64,000 nucleotides of DNA from Stictocephala bisonia (Eukaryota; Arthropoda; Insecta; Hemiptera; Membracidae). A program made the translations under genes and the position numbers. Below, in pieces: positions 1 to 10,918 of this stretch. The notes under the pieces were generated by a model that was not told where the DNA came from, did no database searches, and saw nothing but the letters and a program-made list of their open reading frames with translations. Where the stretch lies: NCBI GenBank assembly GCA_035578905.1, contig JAQJVL010000541.1, forward strand, positions 186,001 through 250,000, given 5' to 3'. Every line of letters starts with the position of its first letter. The stretch's first letter is position 1.

Positions 1-190
1 TTGCATGAATTAATTTCAAGGACGTGCAAATCTAGTTATCCTAGACAAGCGTAAACTTGGATTAATGCTTTGAAACCGGAAATTGATAGTTCCCGTCCGT
101 CCGTTGAGTCACCTCATTCTGTCCATCATTCCTCCACTTCTCCCCTTCAGACCAGAGGGGGGGGATTAGATCCATTATTGATATAATGCC
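1..190 (-). repeat. Block G, inverted fragment (U0)
   Basis: Read on the minus strand, this segment follows the same order of words as block G at 6.4-6.6 kb: a G-rich run, 'cagaatgaggtgactcaac', 'caatttccggtttcaaag', 'attaatccaag', then 'tttgcacg'. It is cut by the window edge. It is the only copy of G in the opposite orientation to U1-U3. The relationship was found by eye and is strongest against the U1 copy. Confidence 0.55.
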
Positions 191-344
191 ACTCCACATC
201 CCCTTTATTTTTTTGTTACAGAATATCTTTCAAGGCTAGAAGATTAATAGACAAACCCTAAAAAGTATCCAATGTACAATAACATTCCGAAATAGCCAAG
301 ATTTCGACAACTACGAGTGAAAAATGAACTCGTATATCATTGTT

Positions 345-764
345 CATTTTTAGACATAGAGCTATGGACGAATATGAGATGGGAATGAGTGTAATGAGTG
401 TAGTCATTGTTACTAAGGTCAACTGTTCCTCAGAAAGAGCCTTTTATTACTCAGCCCATAGCCAGGGCATCTAAGATACATACAGCTTTACGTGGAATCC
501 GAGCTACGTAGAATTAGTCTGGTTTTCAGCTAATTGACGAGCCTGTTACTCAGGTATCTTCCCTTCACAACATTCGGACACTGACTATCACTCAACATGG
601 ACACCCCAGACTCCTAAAAAAAGTAGCGTCCACTTCGATGGCAACCGTTGAGCTGACGCCATATCAGTATTAAGAGGACCAAACACAGGACCTATCAAAT
701 AAAACTCCACAACACTTTTCCCCCAAGTATCTGGATTACAGCACTGCACCACTAGTGTCGACAC
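345..764 (-). repeat. Family A interspersed element, copy 1
   Basis: Nearly full-length copy of the most frequent repeat in the window, about 400-450 bp. Reading on the plus strand it passes 'gaatgagtgt', 'tcctcagaaag', 'agccagggca', 'tacagctttacgtggaatcc', 'ttttcagctaattgac', 'aacatggacacc', 'attacagcactg' and ends in 'cactagtgtcgaca'. I define the family's plus orientation as the one starting 'gtcggcactagtggcgcag'. In that sense 'ggcgcagtg' resembles an RNA polymerase III box A and 'ggttcggattcc' a box B, but they lie about 240 bp apart, far wider than in a tRNA. SINE origin is therefore only a possibility. No coding capacity is visible. Confidence 0.8.
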
Positions 765-1785
765 ATTTGGTTTTCAATAAGGGTGAATATTTGTAGATTT
801 TAATTCAAATTTAACTTACCACCTATATTTTGCGGTATAATTCTGACCTCGTGTTTAGGATACGAATTTCATAAAGACCACTTATGCTTTTATCGATTTA
901 ATTGTATCGATTAATAGTAGTGCATCGTATCTTGTATCGATGAATTTGGATTTTATGCAGTTTTCCTGCCTTAGCTATTTAACCTTTAAAACTGTAATAA
1001 CTTTTTCAAATATAATATTTCAGACTTATGAAATAAAATGAAATATTTACAAAAATGTTTAACTATGATAGTAAAGTCATTATATATTTCTTTTTTCTAA
1101 TCAATACCTATGAATATATTTATTACTGATCCCGCAAATGATTCCTAATATATAATTAGATTTATTGATTACTAACAATGCTTATATACATGAGATAGTA
1201 AAATGTTTGTATCCACATTAAAACTCATTGGCACCAATGCCTTAACGTATTTTTGATTTTTAAGTTATACAATTCAAATAAGAATTGATGAGAATAGTAG
1301 ATATACTTTTTACCTTTACGTTTCATAGACCATAGAATAATTTTAAAACATATTCCTATGCAAATTAAATTTGGAATACCGTTTTGGTGTCTTTTACCTT
1401 TATTCTCTACATGCGCAGGATAGGCTATTAAAATAGTATGAATTAACATGGCCTTATCTTCTATCGCACGATCTTTTACGTTAATAATTTATTTATGTTA
1501 GCAATATTATCTTTCCTTGTATATTAATAGTTTTCTATGTATGTTAAATTTAATTCGTACAGAAAGCTTGAAACTAAATAAAATTATAGTTTTAAGATAG
1601 TACAGAAAGAATAAAAACGACATTATAACTAAATATATTTTTGACGTAATTTGTATTTTTTTTATTATAAATAATATTTAAGGCGAATTCTAAAATAACC
1701 ATTTTTGAACGTTCAGAGCTATGAAACTAAAGTATTTTCTTAAGTCTTTAATTGTAAAGTAAAAATTGAACACAATTTACTCAAA
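765..1785. other. A+T-rich stretch, no gene seen
   Basis: No convincing exon or known repeat. Four ATCGAT words cluster at 890-945. A 74-codon minus-strand frame at 1225-1449 has no recognisable family or splice context and is not called. Confidence 0.6.
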
Positions 1786-1789
1786 CGTT

Positions 1790-1960
1790 TAGTGCACCAT
1801 ACCACAGAGTTGAAAGAATAAGAGATTGCATCCAATAGTACACTAAATGTATGTCGAGTAGTTCTTTATCCAGTTTGTCGTGCGGATTGCATGTCTAGCC
1901 CCTTGTCAGTCCCTTGCTTTATTCCCCAAAATATTTAAGGATAAACGTAGTAATAATCCT
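1790..1960 (+). repeat. Family F repeat, copy 1
   Basis: Shares ordered blocks with the minus strand at 26.78-26.96 kb: 'caatagtacactaaatg', 'agccccttgt', 'tttattccccaaaat' and 'gataaacgtagta'. A third, shorter relative lies on the minus strand at 56.92-57.0 kb. The right end runs straight into the 46-bp palindrome at 1953. Element class unknown. Confidence 0.6.
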
Positions 1961-1998
1961 TACTACATTTATCTATAGATAAATGTAGTAAGGATTAT
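1953..1998. repeat. Perfect 46-bp palindrome
   Basis: Two 23-bp arms meet with no spacer at 1975/1976 (centre 'atctatagat'). Each arm carries 'tactacatttatc' or its complement. It lies between a family F repeat, whose end contains the related word 'gataaacgtagta', and the 36-bp minisatellite. It would extrude a cruciform or fold as a hairpin if transcribed. Confidence 0.9.
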
Positions 1999-2040
1999 AC
2001 TATACTATACTATTATAAATATAGTAAGGAGTATACTACG

Positions 2041-2212
2041 TCAATACTACTGTACGTGTACGGGTGGGTGGATGGGTCAATACCACTGTACGTGTACGGG
2101 TGGGTGGATGGGTCAATACCACTGTACGTGTATGGTGGGTGGATGGGTCAATACCACTGTACGTGTTCGGGTGGGCGGATGGGTCAACACCACTGTACGT
2201 GTACGGTTGGGC
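2041..2212 (+). repeat. 36-bp minisatellite, five units
   Basis: Units start at 2041, 2077, 2113, 2148 and 2184, and the last is cut by the SINE. Each reads 'tcaataccactgtacgtg' followed by a G-rich 'tacgggtgggtggatggg'. The third unit is 1 bp short. Related G-rich units occur at 18.67-18.84 and 49.82-49.87 kb and, inverted, at 32.23-32.26 kb, so this is a dispersed minisatellite family. The short open frame through it is an artefact of the repeat. Confidence 0.9.
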
Positions 2213-2436
2213 GAGCCGGTGGCCGAGCGGTATAAGGCGTCAGGACTTTGAGCTTGGGTTAGAGATAGCTCTGGTTCGAATCCGGACTAGACTGAAAGAG
2301 TTATCAGTAATATTCACCTTCTACTGTGCTGGTTCGCCCTCTGTCTGAACAAGTTCCCCGCACAGATCAATAGTCAATGAGGAATGGGCAGAGTGAGGTT
2401 AAGGAGGAGATTGGCCTCTCCTTAAAAAAAAAAAAA
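2213..2436 (+). mobile_element. tRNA-derived SINE with polyA tail (SINE1)
   Basis: The head has a box A ('ggccgagcggt') and a perfect box B ('ggttcgaatcc') at tRNA spacing, with an intact D stem (GCC/GGC) and a pairable T arm. It also has the long variable region of a serine- or leucine-type tRNA. The acceptor stem no longer pairs, so this is not a working tRNA gene. A body of about 140 bp contains 'ttccccgcacagatcaat' and ends in a run of 13 A. Two diverged copies lie on the minus strand at 22.86 and 45.0 kb. Confidence 0.85.
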
Positions 2437-2690
2437 TATATATTACTGCAGATGTATAAAGATGTACATAAGTTGTAATATATTTATAACTACCACTGAA
2501 GTGTTCGCTGTGGTCATAAGAATGCCACCTTTCTTTAAGCTATATTTAATAGTATTGGGCTGCTTATAATTCATTCATTAATAATCCATACTCAACTATT
2601 CGATGATTATTGTCAATTAAGAATAAATAAGTAGTAAAATAAATATCACATTTAGTTAAGTATTATATTAGAGATCTACCATCTTGGACG
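2437..2690. other. A+T-rich spacer before U1
   Basis: Nothing identifiable between the SINE and block D. Confidence 0.5.
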
Positions 2691-2905
2691 ACTTCGTGGT
2701 GGGCTCGAAATGTACCGTTGTAAACTGTGTGTAATTGAATTAACTGAAACAAATTTGCCACAACTGGGCAGGTACGATGTTGGCTAGCTGTTTTGGTTAT
2801 TTTTGGCCGGATTCTTGTAATGAATGCACTTAATGCCAACAGAAAAACAATGACTCTATTCCACCTGCTGAGGAATTTACAAGATTTTTACAGAACAATG
2901 GTTGT
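2690..2905 (+). repeat. Composite unit U1, block D
   Basis: Contains 'gtaattgaattaa', 'gatgttggc', 'ggttatttttggccggattc' in order. The same succession occurs at 8.0-8.16 kb ('gttgaattaat', 'atgttggcatg', 'ggttatttttagcaggattc') and more weakly at 19.15-19.28 kb. It is the first block of the D-B-C-G-E order. No coding signature; it may belong to an old large transposon or to a duplicated segment. Confidence 0.6.
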
Positions 2906-3359
2906 AGACATTCCTTAAAAAAGGTTATTTAGAACCTTGAATTTTCTCCAATAATATTCAAACAATTTAAATATAAATTCCATTTTAAAGATTGCCTAGG
3001 TCTATGATAAAGTTACTACGCGGAAAGTATAGAAACTGTACAAACAAGAGTGTATGCATGCCTAATATTCAGCTGTTGTGTTATGTTTAATATATTTTTG
3101 GCAACAATTTAAATTATATATCAAATACAGGTGAGTTAAATAAAAATATTGTTCAACATATAATATTTAATTTATGTCATTACAAAGTGTAATTTCCTTC
3201 AATTATAACTCCTAAACAGTAGTTAATTCACCTTACATGCTGTTAAAATTACCAATTATACACAATCCTGATTGTGTTAGGCAGGTGGGGGTTAGAGAAT
3301 GTGTGAATTATATGATCTGGATCTAAAACTATAACCAGGGCAAGCTATATATATTGATG

Positions 3360-3423
<64 letters not shown>

Positions 3424-3650
3424 ACATAAATTAAAAGTAAACAAAAACTAGCTAAAAAAGAGTGTAAGATTCTTACTTTTTACTTTCGTACAAAAGTTGT
3501 TAATATTTCATCTCTTTTATAAAAATCCCTATTAAAGACCAAGTTGGTGATATATCTTATTGTAGGATGAAATTACTTCTAAATATAGGCCTACATAGAA
3601 ATTATAATTAGAAGGTATAGATGTAGATTAGTATAATAGTTCCTCCATCC
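2906..3650. other. U1 spacer with a (TA)n tract
   Basis: A+T-rich DNA between blocks D and B. A near-pure TA dinucleotide tract occupies about 3362-3420. A G-rich patch 'ggcaggtgggggttag' lies near 3281. No gene is visible. Confidence 0.7.
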
Positions 3651-3654
3651 AACA

Positions 3655-3925
3655 AAGCTTTGAGGTTCGCGAATTAATTGAGTTGTCCAATATAGATCAA
3701 GACGGAATAACACTCCACTTGTGCAAATTACCGAACTACAAGGGTTGAGGTGGGGGAGTGTAAACTGTGAAATTACTTCCTTTGAGGGTGGAAGTGGATG
3801 GCCAATGTATTTCCGGTACTCTTCTCTGGCCAATGATCAATAAATGATCCTGTCTACCAAAAGGTAAGGGTGAGGATGTAAAAACCACCACTTGTTGAAC
3901 TGTCTTCATCTCGATCAAATTCGCA
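3655..3925 (+). repeat. Composite unit U1, block B
   Basis: Ordered shared words with 10.25-10.50 and 20.02-20.29 kb include 'gaattaattgagtt', 'cacttgtg', 'ggttgaggt', 'attacttcctttgaggg', 'ggccaatgtatttccgg'. Two overlapping minus-strand frames (3591-3833, 3736-3918) cross the block. The same positions are not kept open in the other copies, so they are taken as chance. Confidence 0.65.
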
Positions 3926-5040
3926 CTTTAATTTATCCCTCCTTTCCAAATCAAAGGACTTAGCTAATTATAAATGTCGAGGTAATGAAAAAATATTCTA
4001 AATACTGTCCAGACTTTTATTTCCACAGTGGCATTGGCATATATAAAAACTGCATTATACTTTAAAAAAATATTATGCTTAAAGTCGGGTAGTTAAGAGA
4101 TACACCAATCACAGTACAAGAGGAATACTAAATTAGTTGCGTAGATTGTTAAGTCCAATTTTATCTTGATTTCTGATTAAAGAAGTATTGTTCCAGAATA
4201 TTATTTCACAACTATTTTGTATACATACCTAACGTTTTGTTTCCTTTATTTATTTATCTTTAAGCATATTCTGTCTGATAAATATTCTAACATGTAGAAT
4301 ATATTTGTTGTAAATATTCATACGCTTCACACATAGCATACATTTTGTATTGTTGTACTCCAAAAGGGTTATAAATAATCAAGCCAGTTCACTTCGTGGC
4401 TACTAATTGTCCTTTTTATTTAGACCCACAAACTAAATTACACAAAATAAAAAAATCACGAATATTACTATGCACAATATTAGCACTTTAAATTGAACCA
4501 CTCTTATTTAAAGTTATTAATGTCACTTTACACCCAATTATTATGTTCGTGCAGTATCAGCAACTCTTGTGAACCGTCAAAAGTGGCATTTTACTGTCAC
4601 AAGTGAACTTCCACTCTAGAACTCGTAATTTGTTGGTTGAGGGTGTTTTTATAAGCCGCTACTGCAGTCCAGAATATTTCAGAGGCGTGCTCTGGAACGA
4701 TCTTGATCATGCTAGATCCTTCTATAGTAGGTACATTTATAGACTAATTTTATTGTCATACTAGAATACCTTTACACTGTCTAGGGACTTCCCGATTGGC
4801 CAAACAACCGGAAGTGACTTGCTGCTTAGAGAGAGATTAGTGGAGCTTTTCGAAATTGGCACTATTCGCATCGATATTTTGACAAGTTACATATATTTTC
4901 ATATATTACAGTTAAGCTTATAAGCCAAATTATAACGTTTGTGTACTATAAATGGATGTAATGATATTTAAATAATGGTATGAAATCCTCATTTTAATCG
5001 ATAATACTTTTCTAAACAAAATATAACGAACTATATCAAA
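3926..5040. other. U1 spacer between blocks B and C
   Basis: No gene seen. At 4785-4815 there is a short stretch ('gattggccaaac', 'ccggaagtgactt') resembling an inverted scrap of block B. The rest is A+T-rich. Confidence 0.5.
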
Positions 5041-5290
5041 CAATGAAGTCTGGCCCAACGAAATGTATAATACAGACGACTGGAACTTTGTATTCACAAA
5101 CTGCATCACGGATAATTAAATTTAGTTTAGCGGGACAATTATTCACTCGTTTGAGACTTCTAATTGAATCTGGAAATGAGAATAGGGGCCGGATTAATTT
5201 TGTTTTGCTTTTACAGAAGTTAATTAGGAAATTGGATTGACAATCTAGTGTCTATAGTCAACATTTGTTTTCCAGTTCGATGTAAGTAGA
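5040..5290 (+). repeat. Composite unit U1, block C
   Basis: One of the best conserved blocks. 'gacgactggaactttgtatt', 'ttagtttagcgggacaat', 'cgtttgagacttctaattg' and 'gaaattgga' recur in order at 11.60-11.87 kb and 21.04-21.29 kb. The 65-codon open frame 5043-5240 is broken in the other two copies, so I treat the block as non-coding repeat. Confidence 0.75.
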
Positions 5291-5414
5291 GATATTTTTG
5301 CAAATTAAAATAACAAAACTGTAAACTGGTATTCAATATATATTGGTATCACCAAGGTTCCCATGATACATTAGAAACTGTCTCACTTTCATACGGTCTG
5401 TATAAGCATATGTG

Positions 5415-5741
5415 TGACGTCAGACGCCGACCTCAAACACAGTGCACTAAACAATAAATACGTACTAAAAAACATTACCGTATAGTTTTAAATAGTATTT
5501 TTGAGTCGATTAGTTTTTTGTATTTAAATGTTTTTTAAAGCACTAAATACCCTTTTTATTGTGTTTTGGAATTATATTTAGTCAGTTACTACTAAATAAT
5601 ATCAATAATGAAGTTACTTACATTGATGAAACAACGCAGACTATCAAGAGTACGAATATCATATGTTTTCTTTGTTGTTGTTTGTTTTGTTTACTGTAGC
5701 GAATGTAGAAAAATCACAGCTGAGGTCGGCTTTTGACGTAA
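5415..5741. mobile_element. Possible MITE with about 20-bp inverted ends
   Basis: Left end 'gacgtcagacgccgacctca' is matched in reverse complement by the right end 'tgaggtcggcttttgacgt' with few differences; a CACAG word continues the match inward. The 327-bp interior is A+T-rich and non-coding. No clear target duplication was found, so class is open. An alternative is a chance or older inverted duplication. Confidence 0.5.
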
Positions 5742-5836
5742 AATGCTACCTGCGCGCTACGGATGCGCACTTGTCTGAAGAACCTCTTTTATACAAGTCT
5801 TGGGTAACACAACAAAATTTATTACAAAACCACATT

Positions 5837-5838
<2 letters not shown>

Positions 5839-5925
<87 letters not shown>
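5839..5925. repeat. (TA)n microsatellite
   Basis: About 87 bp of TA dinucleotides. Both overlapping plus-strand frames that cross it owe their length to alternating Tyr-Ile codons and are not genes. Confidence 0.95.
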
Positions 5926-5930
<5 letters not shown>

Positions 5931-6414
5931 TAATAAACATTTTACGTTTGGAATTTTAATAGAAATTTTTCAAATTGCCCGAAGTATATGTTTTTTAAAG
6001 AATATAAATATCAATTTAGAAATAAGTGAACTACTAATTTATAGCCCTTCAGCCTGATCAAAAAATTTACATTCTATCAAATATAACATTGAAGTAATTT
6101 ATTCATTTGGTGTAATAGATAAACATAATTAAGACATAAACAAAATATAATAATACAGTAAAATATAATCACATTTTTCAACATAAAATCATACGTAAAT
6201 AGTTACAAGCATATTAAACTAATATTTACATATTCTTTACACATCGGAAGTTCACTTTATTTAGAAAAGAAAATACTAGCCAAGTGTATTGGTCATTTCG
6301 AAGTACAATATACAATTAAGCCTAAATAACAAACGTATTATTGACGGCTAGAATTATTTAGAACATTATTGTACATCGGTAACTTTATTCTTGTTCCCTT
6401 GAAAGCCATATTTG
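5926..6414. other. U1 spacer between blocks C and G
   Basis: A+T-rich; no feature recognised. Confidence 0.5.
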
Positions 6415-6625
6415 GTAACAATACAAGGGTTGGATGAGTTAATGTGGCGTCACTCTCAATTATGCCTTTAACACCCTGCTTCATGGACTGCAGGGGAGAG
6501 GTTGAGTGATGATTGTCAGAATGAGGCAACTGCCGGAAACCCAGTAAACATCAATTTCCTGTTTCAAAGGATTAATCCAAGTTGATGCTTCCCTAGGGTA
6601 ACTACCATTATTTGCACACGAAATC
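6415..6625 (+). repeat. Composite unit U1, block G
   Basis: Follows 'acaagggttggatgagtta', 'gtggcgtcactctc', 'ggggagaggttgagtg', 'ttcctgtttcaaaggattaa', 'tccaagttgatgc', in the order seen at 13.35-13.6 kb and 24.9-25.86 kb. It contains the word 'ttcaaagg', which aligns with the site where a MITE sits in U3, and it is empty here. The minus-strand frame 6338-6529 is not conserved. Confidence 0.6.
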
Positions 6626-6740
6626 GTACAAGTTATGAGTGAGGGTTGTTATTGTCTGGGATGCAATGTAAATAATTATAATTAATTATAATAGTTTAAT
6701 ACACTACTATAGGGTGGGGGCTAAATTATTCATTGTTGTT

Positions 6741-7065
6741 ACACGCCGATCGTAGCGAATATGAGGGGTGAATGATTGTGATAAGTGTAGATGAACAAGT
6801 GTAGTAATTTTTAGTAACTGAGGTCTAGTGTTTCTTAAAAGGAGCATTTATTACTAGCCCAATAGCCAGGGCAACTAAGGGACCTACAGATTTACATGGA
6901 TTCCAAACCACGTAATATTAATCTGATTTTCATCTATTTGACAAGGTCTATACCCACTTCTCCTCCCTAAACAACACTGAATGCCACCCACATGAACACC
7001 CGAGACTTATGTAGTTGTGTTCATGTCGATGGCAACCATTAAGTGGACGTCGTGTCGGTTGGTGC
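6741..7065 (-). repeat. Family A element, copy 2 (truncated)
   Basis: Starts 'acacgccgatcgtag' and runs through 'gccagggcaactaagggac', 'ttttcatctatttgac', 'tgtcgatggcaacca' to 'gtgtcggt'. The terminal 90 bp or so carrying the box-A-like end is missing. Confidence 0.75.
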
Positions 7066-7330
7066 TAAGTAGTTAGTTTGTGTTAACGAGGGTCTAATGG
7101 GTTCGTGGGAAGCCTGCGATGCTGCTATCTATTCCAGGGCCACTTCGAGTGTAGGGAGGGTGATCCTACAGTTAAGTGGGCCGTTTCACCCTAAGAAAAA
7201 TTGCCAAAAATATGGGTTTCTATTTCAACGATTCAGTCTGTTGTTTAGAGGACCAAATTTTGGTTTTTGTGAAAATTCCTAACGATGGATTGGTGGTTTG
7301 GAAAATATCCCTCTATAGACCAGACGTTTT
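7066..7330. other. Less A+T-rich unique patch
   Basis: Base composition is more balanced than the surroundings and a 61-codon frame (7097-7282) crosses it. I recognise no protein family and see no paired splice sites. It could be a decayed exon or an unrecognised repeat. Confidence 0.3.
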
Positions 7331-7995
7331 TTGGCCTGTTTTTCATCTCTAACTTCTTTCTTTATATACAGTTTATCGCCTGATTTCAGACTTTATTTAC
7401 TTTTAAATAGATTATATATTTATCGATTCTCCACAAAGTTATTTTGTAAAATTTGCAATTTTGATATTTCATTGATTGCTGGTGCCATGGAAGTTTCAAG
7501 TTATGTAGTGTCTAGTACACGTATGTCGATATGGAAATAAATTCTTCAAAGTCAAATGAGATGAAAATAACTGAATGTAAAGTAATGTTTGCGTGAAAAC
7601 AATTAGGATAGCTCAGTATTTCACTCCCCGTGGTATAATATATTTAAAGGGGTTTTTAGAATTATATTTTAGTTATTTTTTGAATTATTATTAGCTGATA
7701 CGACGATTTTTTAGATAAATAATTTTTTTAAGTAAAAAAAATATTTTCCTGACAAGCGAGAATACTCAGCTCACCCAAACTTACTTATAAAACAAGGTTT
7801 CAATAAAAGGTACTTCTACCTTTCCCTTACTATACAAACAATTCGTTGACATTTTAGTTCACAATTAAAACAAAAACATCATAAACACTTTGTTTATTTG
7901 ATTTAGAGGGCATTTTAAGCATGTGTAACATGAAATGTTCCATTCGTGAGACAACAGCTACTTAAATATTACATTTTCACAATCAAATGAAGGGA
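7331..7995. other. A+T-rich stretch, no feature
   Basis: Nothing identifiable. Open frames are short and low in complexity. Confidence 0.5.
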
Positions 7996-7999
7996 TAAT

Positions 8000-8165
8000 T
8001 ATTTACCATTGTTTGTAGTTGAATTAATTTAGACGAATTGGACAAGACTGAAGAAACAATGTTGGCATGATCTTTCGGTTATTTTTAGCAGGATTCTTCC
8101 ATTGTATATAACTAATTATAATGTAAACACTACTGCTCTTTATTCAAAGGAAGTGCTCGTTTACC
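8000..8165 (+). repeat. Composite unit U2, block D
   Basis: Second copy of block D. The central 'ggttatttttagcaggattc' matches U1 with two differences, and the flanking words 'gttgaattaat' and 'atgttggcatg' keep order and spacing. Confidence 0.6.
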
Positions 8166-9140
8166 TGTAAACAATACACCAACCTACTTCACATTATATA
8201 TAAATTATTCGCTTTCGCCTTCTGTATTGCATAATGCACCTCCCCCCCACTTGCTACTTTTATTATGACCAAGTTATGAAAATAAGGTGGTGCTTTGTAA
8301 ATAAACCATTTTTTAAAAATAACCTAAGTATCGTTTGTGAAAGCTAACCTTCCAAAACCATATAAAAAATGTGAAGGAAACTCGGTGAGGTTAGCGTCTT
8401 CAGTCTTAACCATACTTGGTGAGGGATATTTCGTCCTACAATAAAGTAAGGTTTAACATTTCTAAATAAAATGGAAAAGGTATATTTAATTCCAAAAGTT
8501 TTCATAATTTTTACAATATGTCCATGACATGACCATCATCACAAGCAATGAGGAAGAAGTATTTTGCAGATATTCAATATAATTCTAATTACCTGCATGT
8601 ATATTGTAGTAGGTCCGTAGGCAAGTATTATTTAGTATCGTTGGGGTATTTTATGTCATGTAATAGTTATTGTGTTCTGTTTTTATTATTTTTTTTTACT
8701 TGGATGAGCACTTAAAATAAAAAAAGGTGAATTATATTAAACTATTTTAAAGCGTCAATACCTAAGGTGTATATTTATTTCTAATACATAATATAAAACG
8801 AAACAGCCAGGCAAGTGGTTGAAGTTAAAGATCGTCTCGTATTTACCATTGAATTTAAATTTAACATTTAATATAACCTTAGTAAAACTCATCAAAAAGC
8901 TAATAACTCTTTCAATGCAGTTTATTGGTAAAACTAATACCAAAATAAAACAAGAGGGAACGAAGTGACCAAATAATGACAAATGAGGTAATCAGTACGG
9001 GTTAACCGTTTCGACATGTGGTGTCAATCACTGTTTGTTGCAATTGACGTTACTTGATTGGTTTTTTTTTGTGTTTTATATGGTTACAGTTGACAGATTT
9101 TGACGACATATTCAGTGATAATGTATAAAAAACTGTCCTT
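8166..9140. other. U2 spacer, no gene seen
   Basis: Contains a C-run ('cctcccccccac') near 8240 and A+T-rich DNA. The 75-codon minus-strand frame at 8755-8982 has no recognisable homology. Confidence 0.5.
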
Positions 9141-9148
9141 TTATATAA

Positions 9149-9490
9149 AAAATTGGTGAATATGTTGGAGATTGTTTAAAGTGTTTTCAAAACTAACACA
9201 ACGTTTCGACATATATGACTCTCCTGTTGTTTTCAGGTGTTATTTACTACCTAATCACTATAAAATATTATTAAGTTTTTTATATACTTCTAAACTAACA
9301 CAAATCAACGTAGAAGAGCGCTAAAAAATAATAATTTTCAAATAAAGTTGGTTAAATAAAGATTTTACATGTAGGATAAGGTAGTAAGTAGCACCTGAAG
9401 ATGGCAGGTAGTTTCATACATAACGAAACGTTGTGTTAGTTTTAAAAACACTTTAAGCATTGGAAATCCCCAAATAATTTACCAATATGA
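9149..9490. repeat. Fold-back element FB1, arms about 105-110 bp
   Basis: Left arm (about 9149-9252) and right arm (about 9379-9490) are inverted copies around a 126-bp loop. Shared words are 'aggtagtaa', 'cacctgaa', 'cgaaacgttgtgttag', 'aaaacac', 'ttaaagtg'. Each arm reads CTGA-A-..., a short spacer, then CGAAAC, which is similar to the catalytic core of hammerhead ribozymes. Only the right arm keeps the exact CTGANGA (CTGAAGA). Related single arms occur at 47.85 and 50.14 kb. Confidence 0.7.
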
Positions 9491-10245
9491 ACAATCAACT
9501 CTAACAAATAACTTTGACAACAACAGTATTATTTTTTTTTATTTTTGAGATCTTACTTTTATAGGTCTTGAGCAATTAAAAAATGGTAAGTGCATCACGG
9601 AACTATAGCTAAACGCAGTTTACATTGATTGGCATAATATATATTTAAAAAACTCGATTCAAGTAAAATAATAACTGTAAAAACAATAATATAACATATA
9701 AGTTATGATAAATTAAATGCATGATTGATATTTGTCCTGAATTAAAGCAAACATGTACCTGTTTTGTTTCCTATAAATAATATGAGAAGCCATCATATTA
9801 ATCGAATTGCCGATGTAAGATCTTTATTGAATAACTTTATATACACACAAATGTAGCCTAGTGATCTCGTATGTCAATCAATTATTTCATCAACCTGGTG
9901 GCGATGTTAAAATTCATTTGTCTTAGAATGGTTTTAGTTTGGAGAGAATTTTAGCTTTGAAAGGAACAAAAACATTAATTCAAACTTTAATCGGGTTGAT
10001 TGAAATAAAATAGTAACAATACTACATTTATACGAGTACCTGTCAAATAGTTGTCTAATTTTGTGCTATTTATAATACATCTAAATAGAAGAATATTGTG
10101 TTAATATTTCTTATGTTGTGTGTATTTTTGAGTAAATTACAATTGTTATCAAGCATAAGACAAGTTCTAAAATCTAATTTAATACAATAATGTATTTGTT
10201 TTATCATTTTCAATTTTTCAGTATTCCAAAAAATATAAACATATG
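9491..10245. other. A+T-rich stretch, no feature
   Basis: No repeat or gene recognised. A weak echo of block B ('atcgaattgccgatg') lies near 9800. Confidence 0.5.
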
Positions 10246-10249
10246 AATA

Positions 10250-10500
10250 TATTTGGCTACCTAATTTATATTAAGACTTTACGGCCCTTGTGTAAATCAC
10301 CATGCAATCAAGATGGAGATGGTGCCAATGTAAACTGGATGGCCAAACATCCAATCAAATTACTTCCTTCGAGGGAGGAAGTTAATGGTCAATGTATTTC
10401 CGGTAATTTCCTCCTGAACATCTATCCTGTGAGAGATTGTACCTACCACCTGTCTTGAGATTGAAACCAGTGGTATTAAACAACCACCATTACTAAAAAT
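10250..10500 (+). repeat. Composite unit U2, block B
   Basis: Carries 'cccttgtgtaaatcac', 'gatggtgccaatgtaa', 'ggccaaacatccaatcaa', 'attacttccttcgaggg', 'ggtcaatgtatttccgg', in the order of U1 and U3. A 71-codon frame covers it, but the reading is not preserved between copies. Confidence 0.7.
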
Positions 10501-10555
10501 GGTAGTTCAAATGTGTAACCGATTGTGGTCATACCTAAAGAACTTTCTGAATCTA

Positions 10556-10567
10556 CCCCCCCCCCCC
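10556..10567. repeat. Poly-C tract (12 C)
   Basis: Homopolymer within U2, just before a family A element. Confidence 0.95.
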
Positions 10568-10619
10568 ACTTCCTTTCAATTAAAGATCATTTCCTACTAA
10601 CAATATTCCATTGATAATC

Positions 10620-10918
10620 ACATGGCGTCTGCTCAATGGTTGCCATTGACGTGGACACTACTAAAGAGGACTAGGGTGTCCATGTTGGGTGGTAGTCAGT
10701 GTCCGGATGTTATTTAGGGGAGAGTAGTGAGAATCAGATTTGTCAATTAGCTTTAAATCAGGCCAACACTACGTGGTCAGGATTGCTATTGGGATATTAA
10801 TAAATAGGCCTTTCTGAGGAACTGACCACACTACACAGGTATCCACACTCATCCTGCATTCATGCAATAATTCATATTCGTCTTAAAATCGTACAAATTT
10901 ATGTCGGCGTTCATATCT
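10620..10918 (+). repeat. Family A element, copy 3 (5' truncated)
   Basis: Begins inside the element at 'atggcgtctgctcaatggtt', keeps 'gtgtccatgttgggtggtag', 'tcaattagct', 'tactacgtgg'-like box B region and ends 'tgtcggcgttcatat'. The box-A-like end is absent. Confidence 0.75.

Noticed and set aside
2213..2295. Functional tRNA-Ser/Leu gene
   Set aside because: D and T arms are present but the acceptor stem does not pair, and a SINE body with polyA follows.
5663..6057. Two overlapping frames of 98 and 85 codons, one with a signal-peptide-like start
   Set aside because: Much of the length is Tyr-Ile from the (TA)n tract and the start overlaps the end of an inverted-repeat element.
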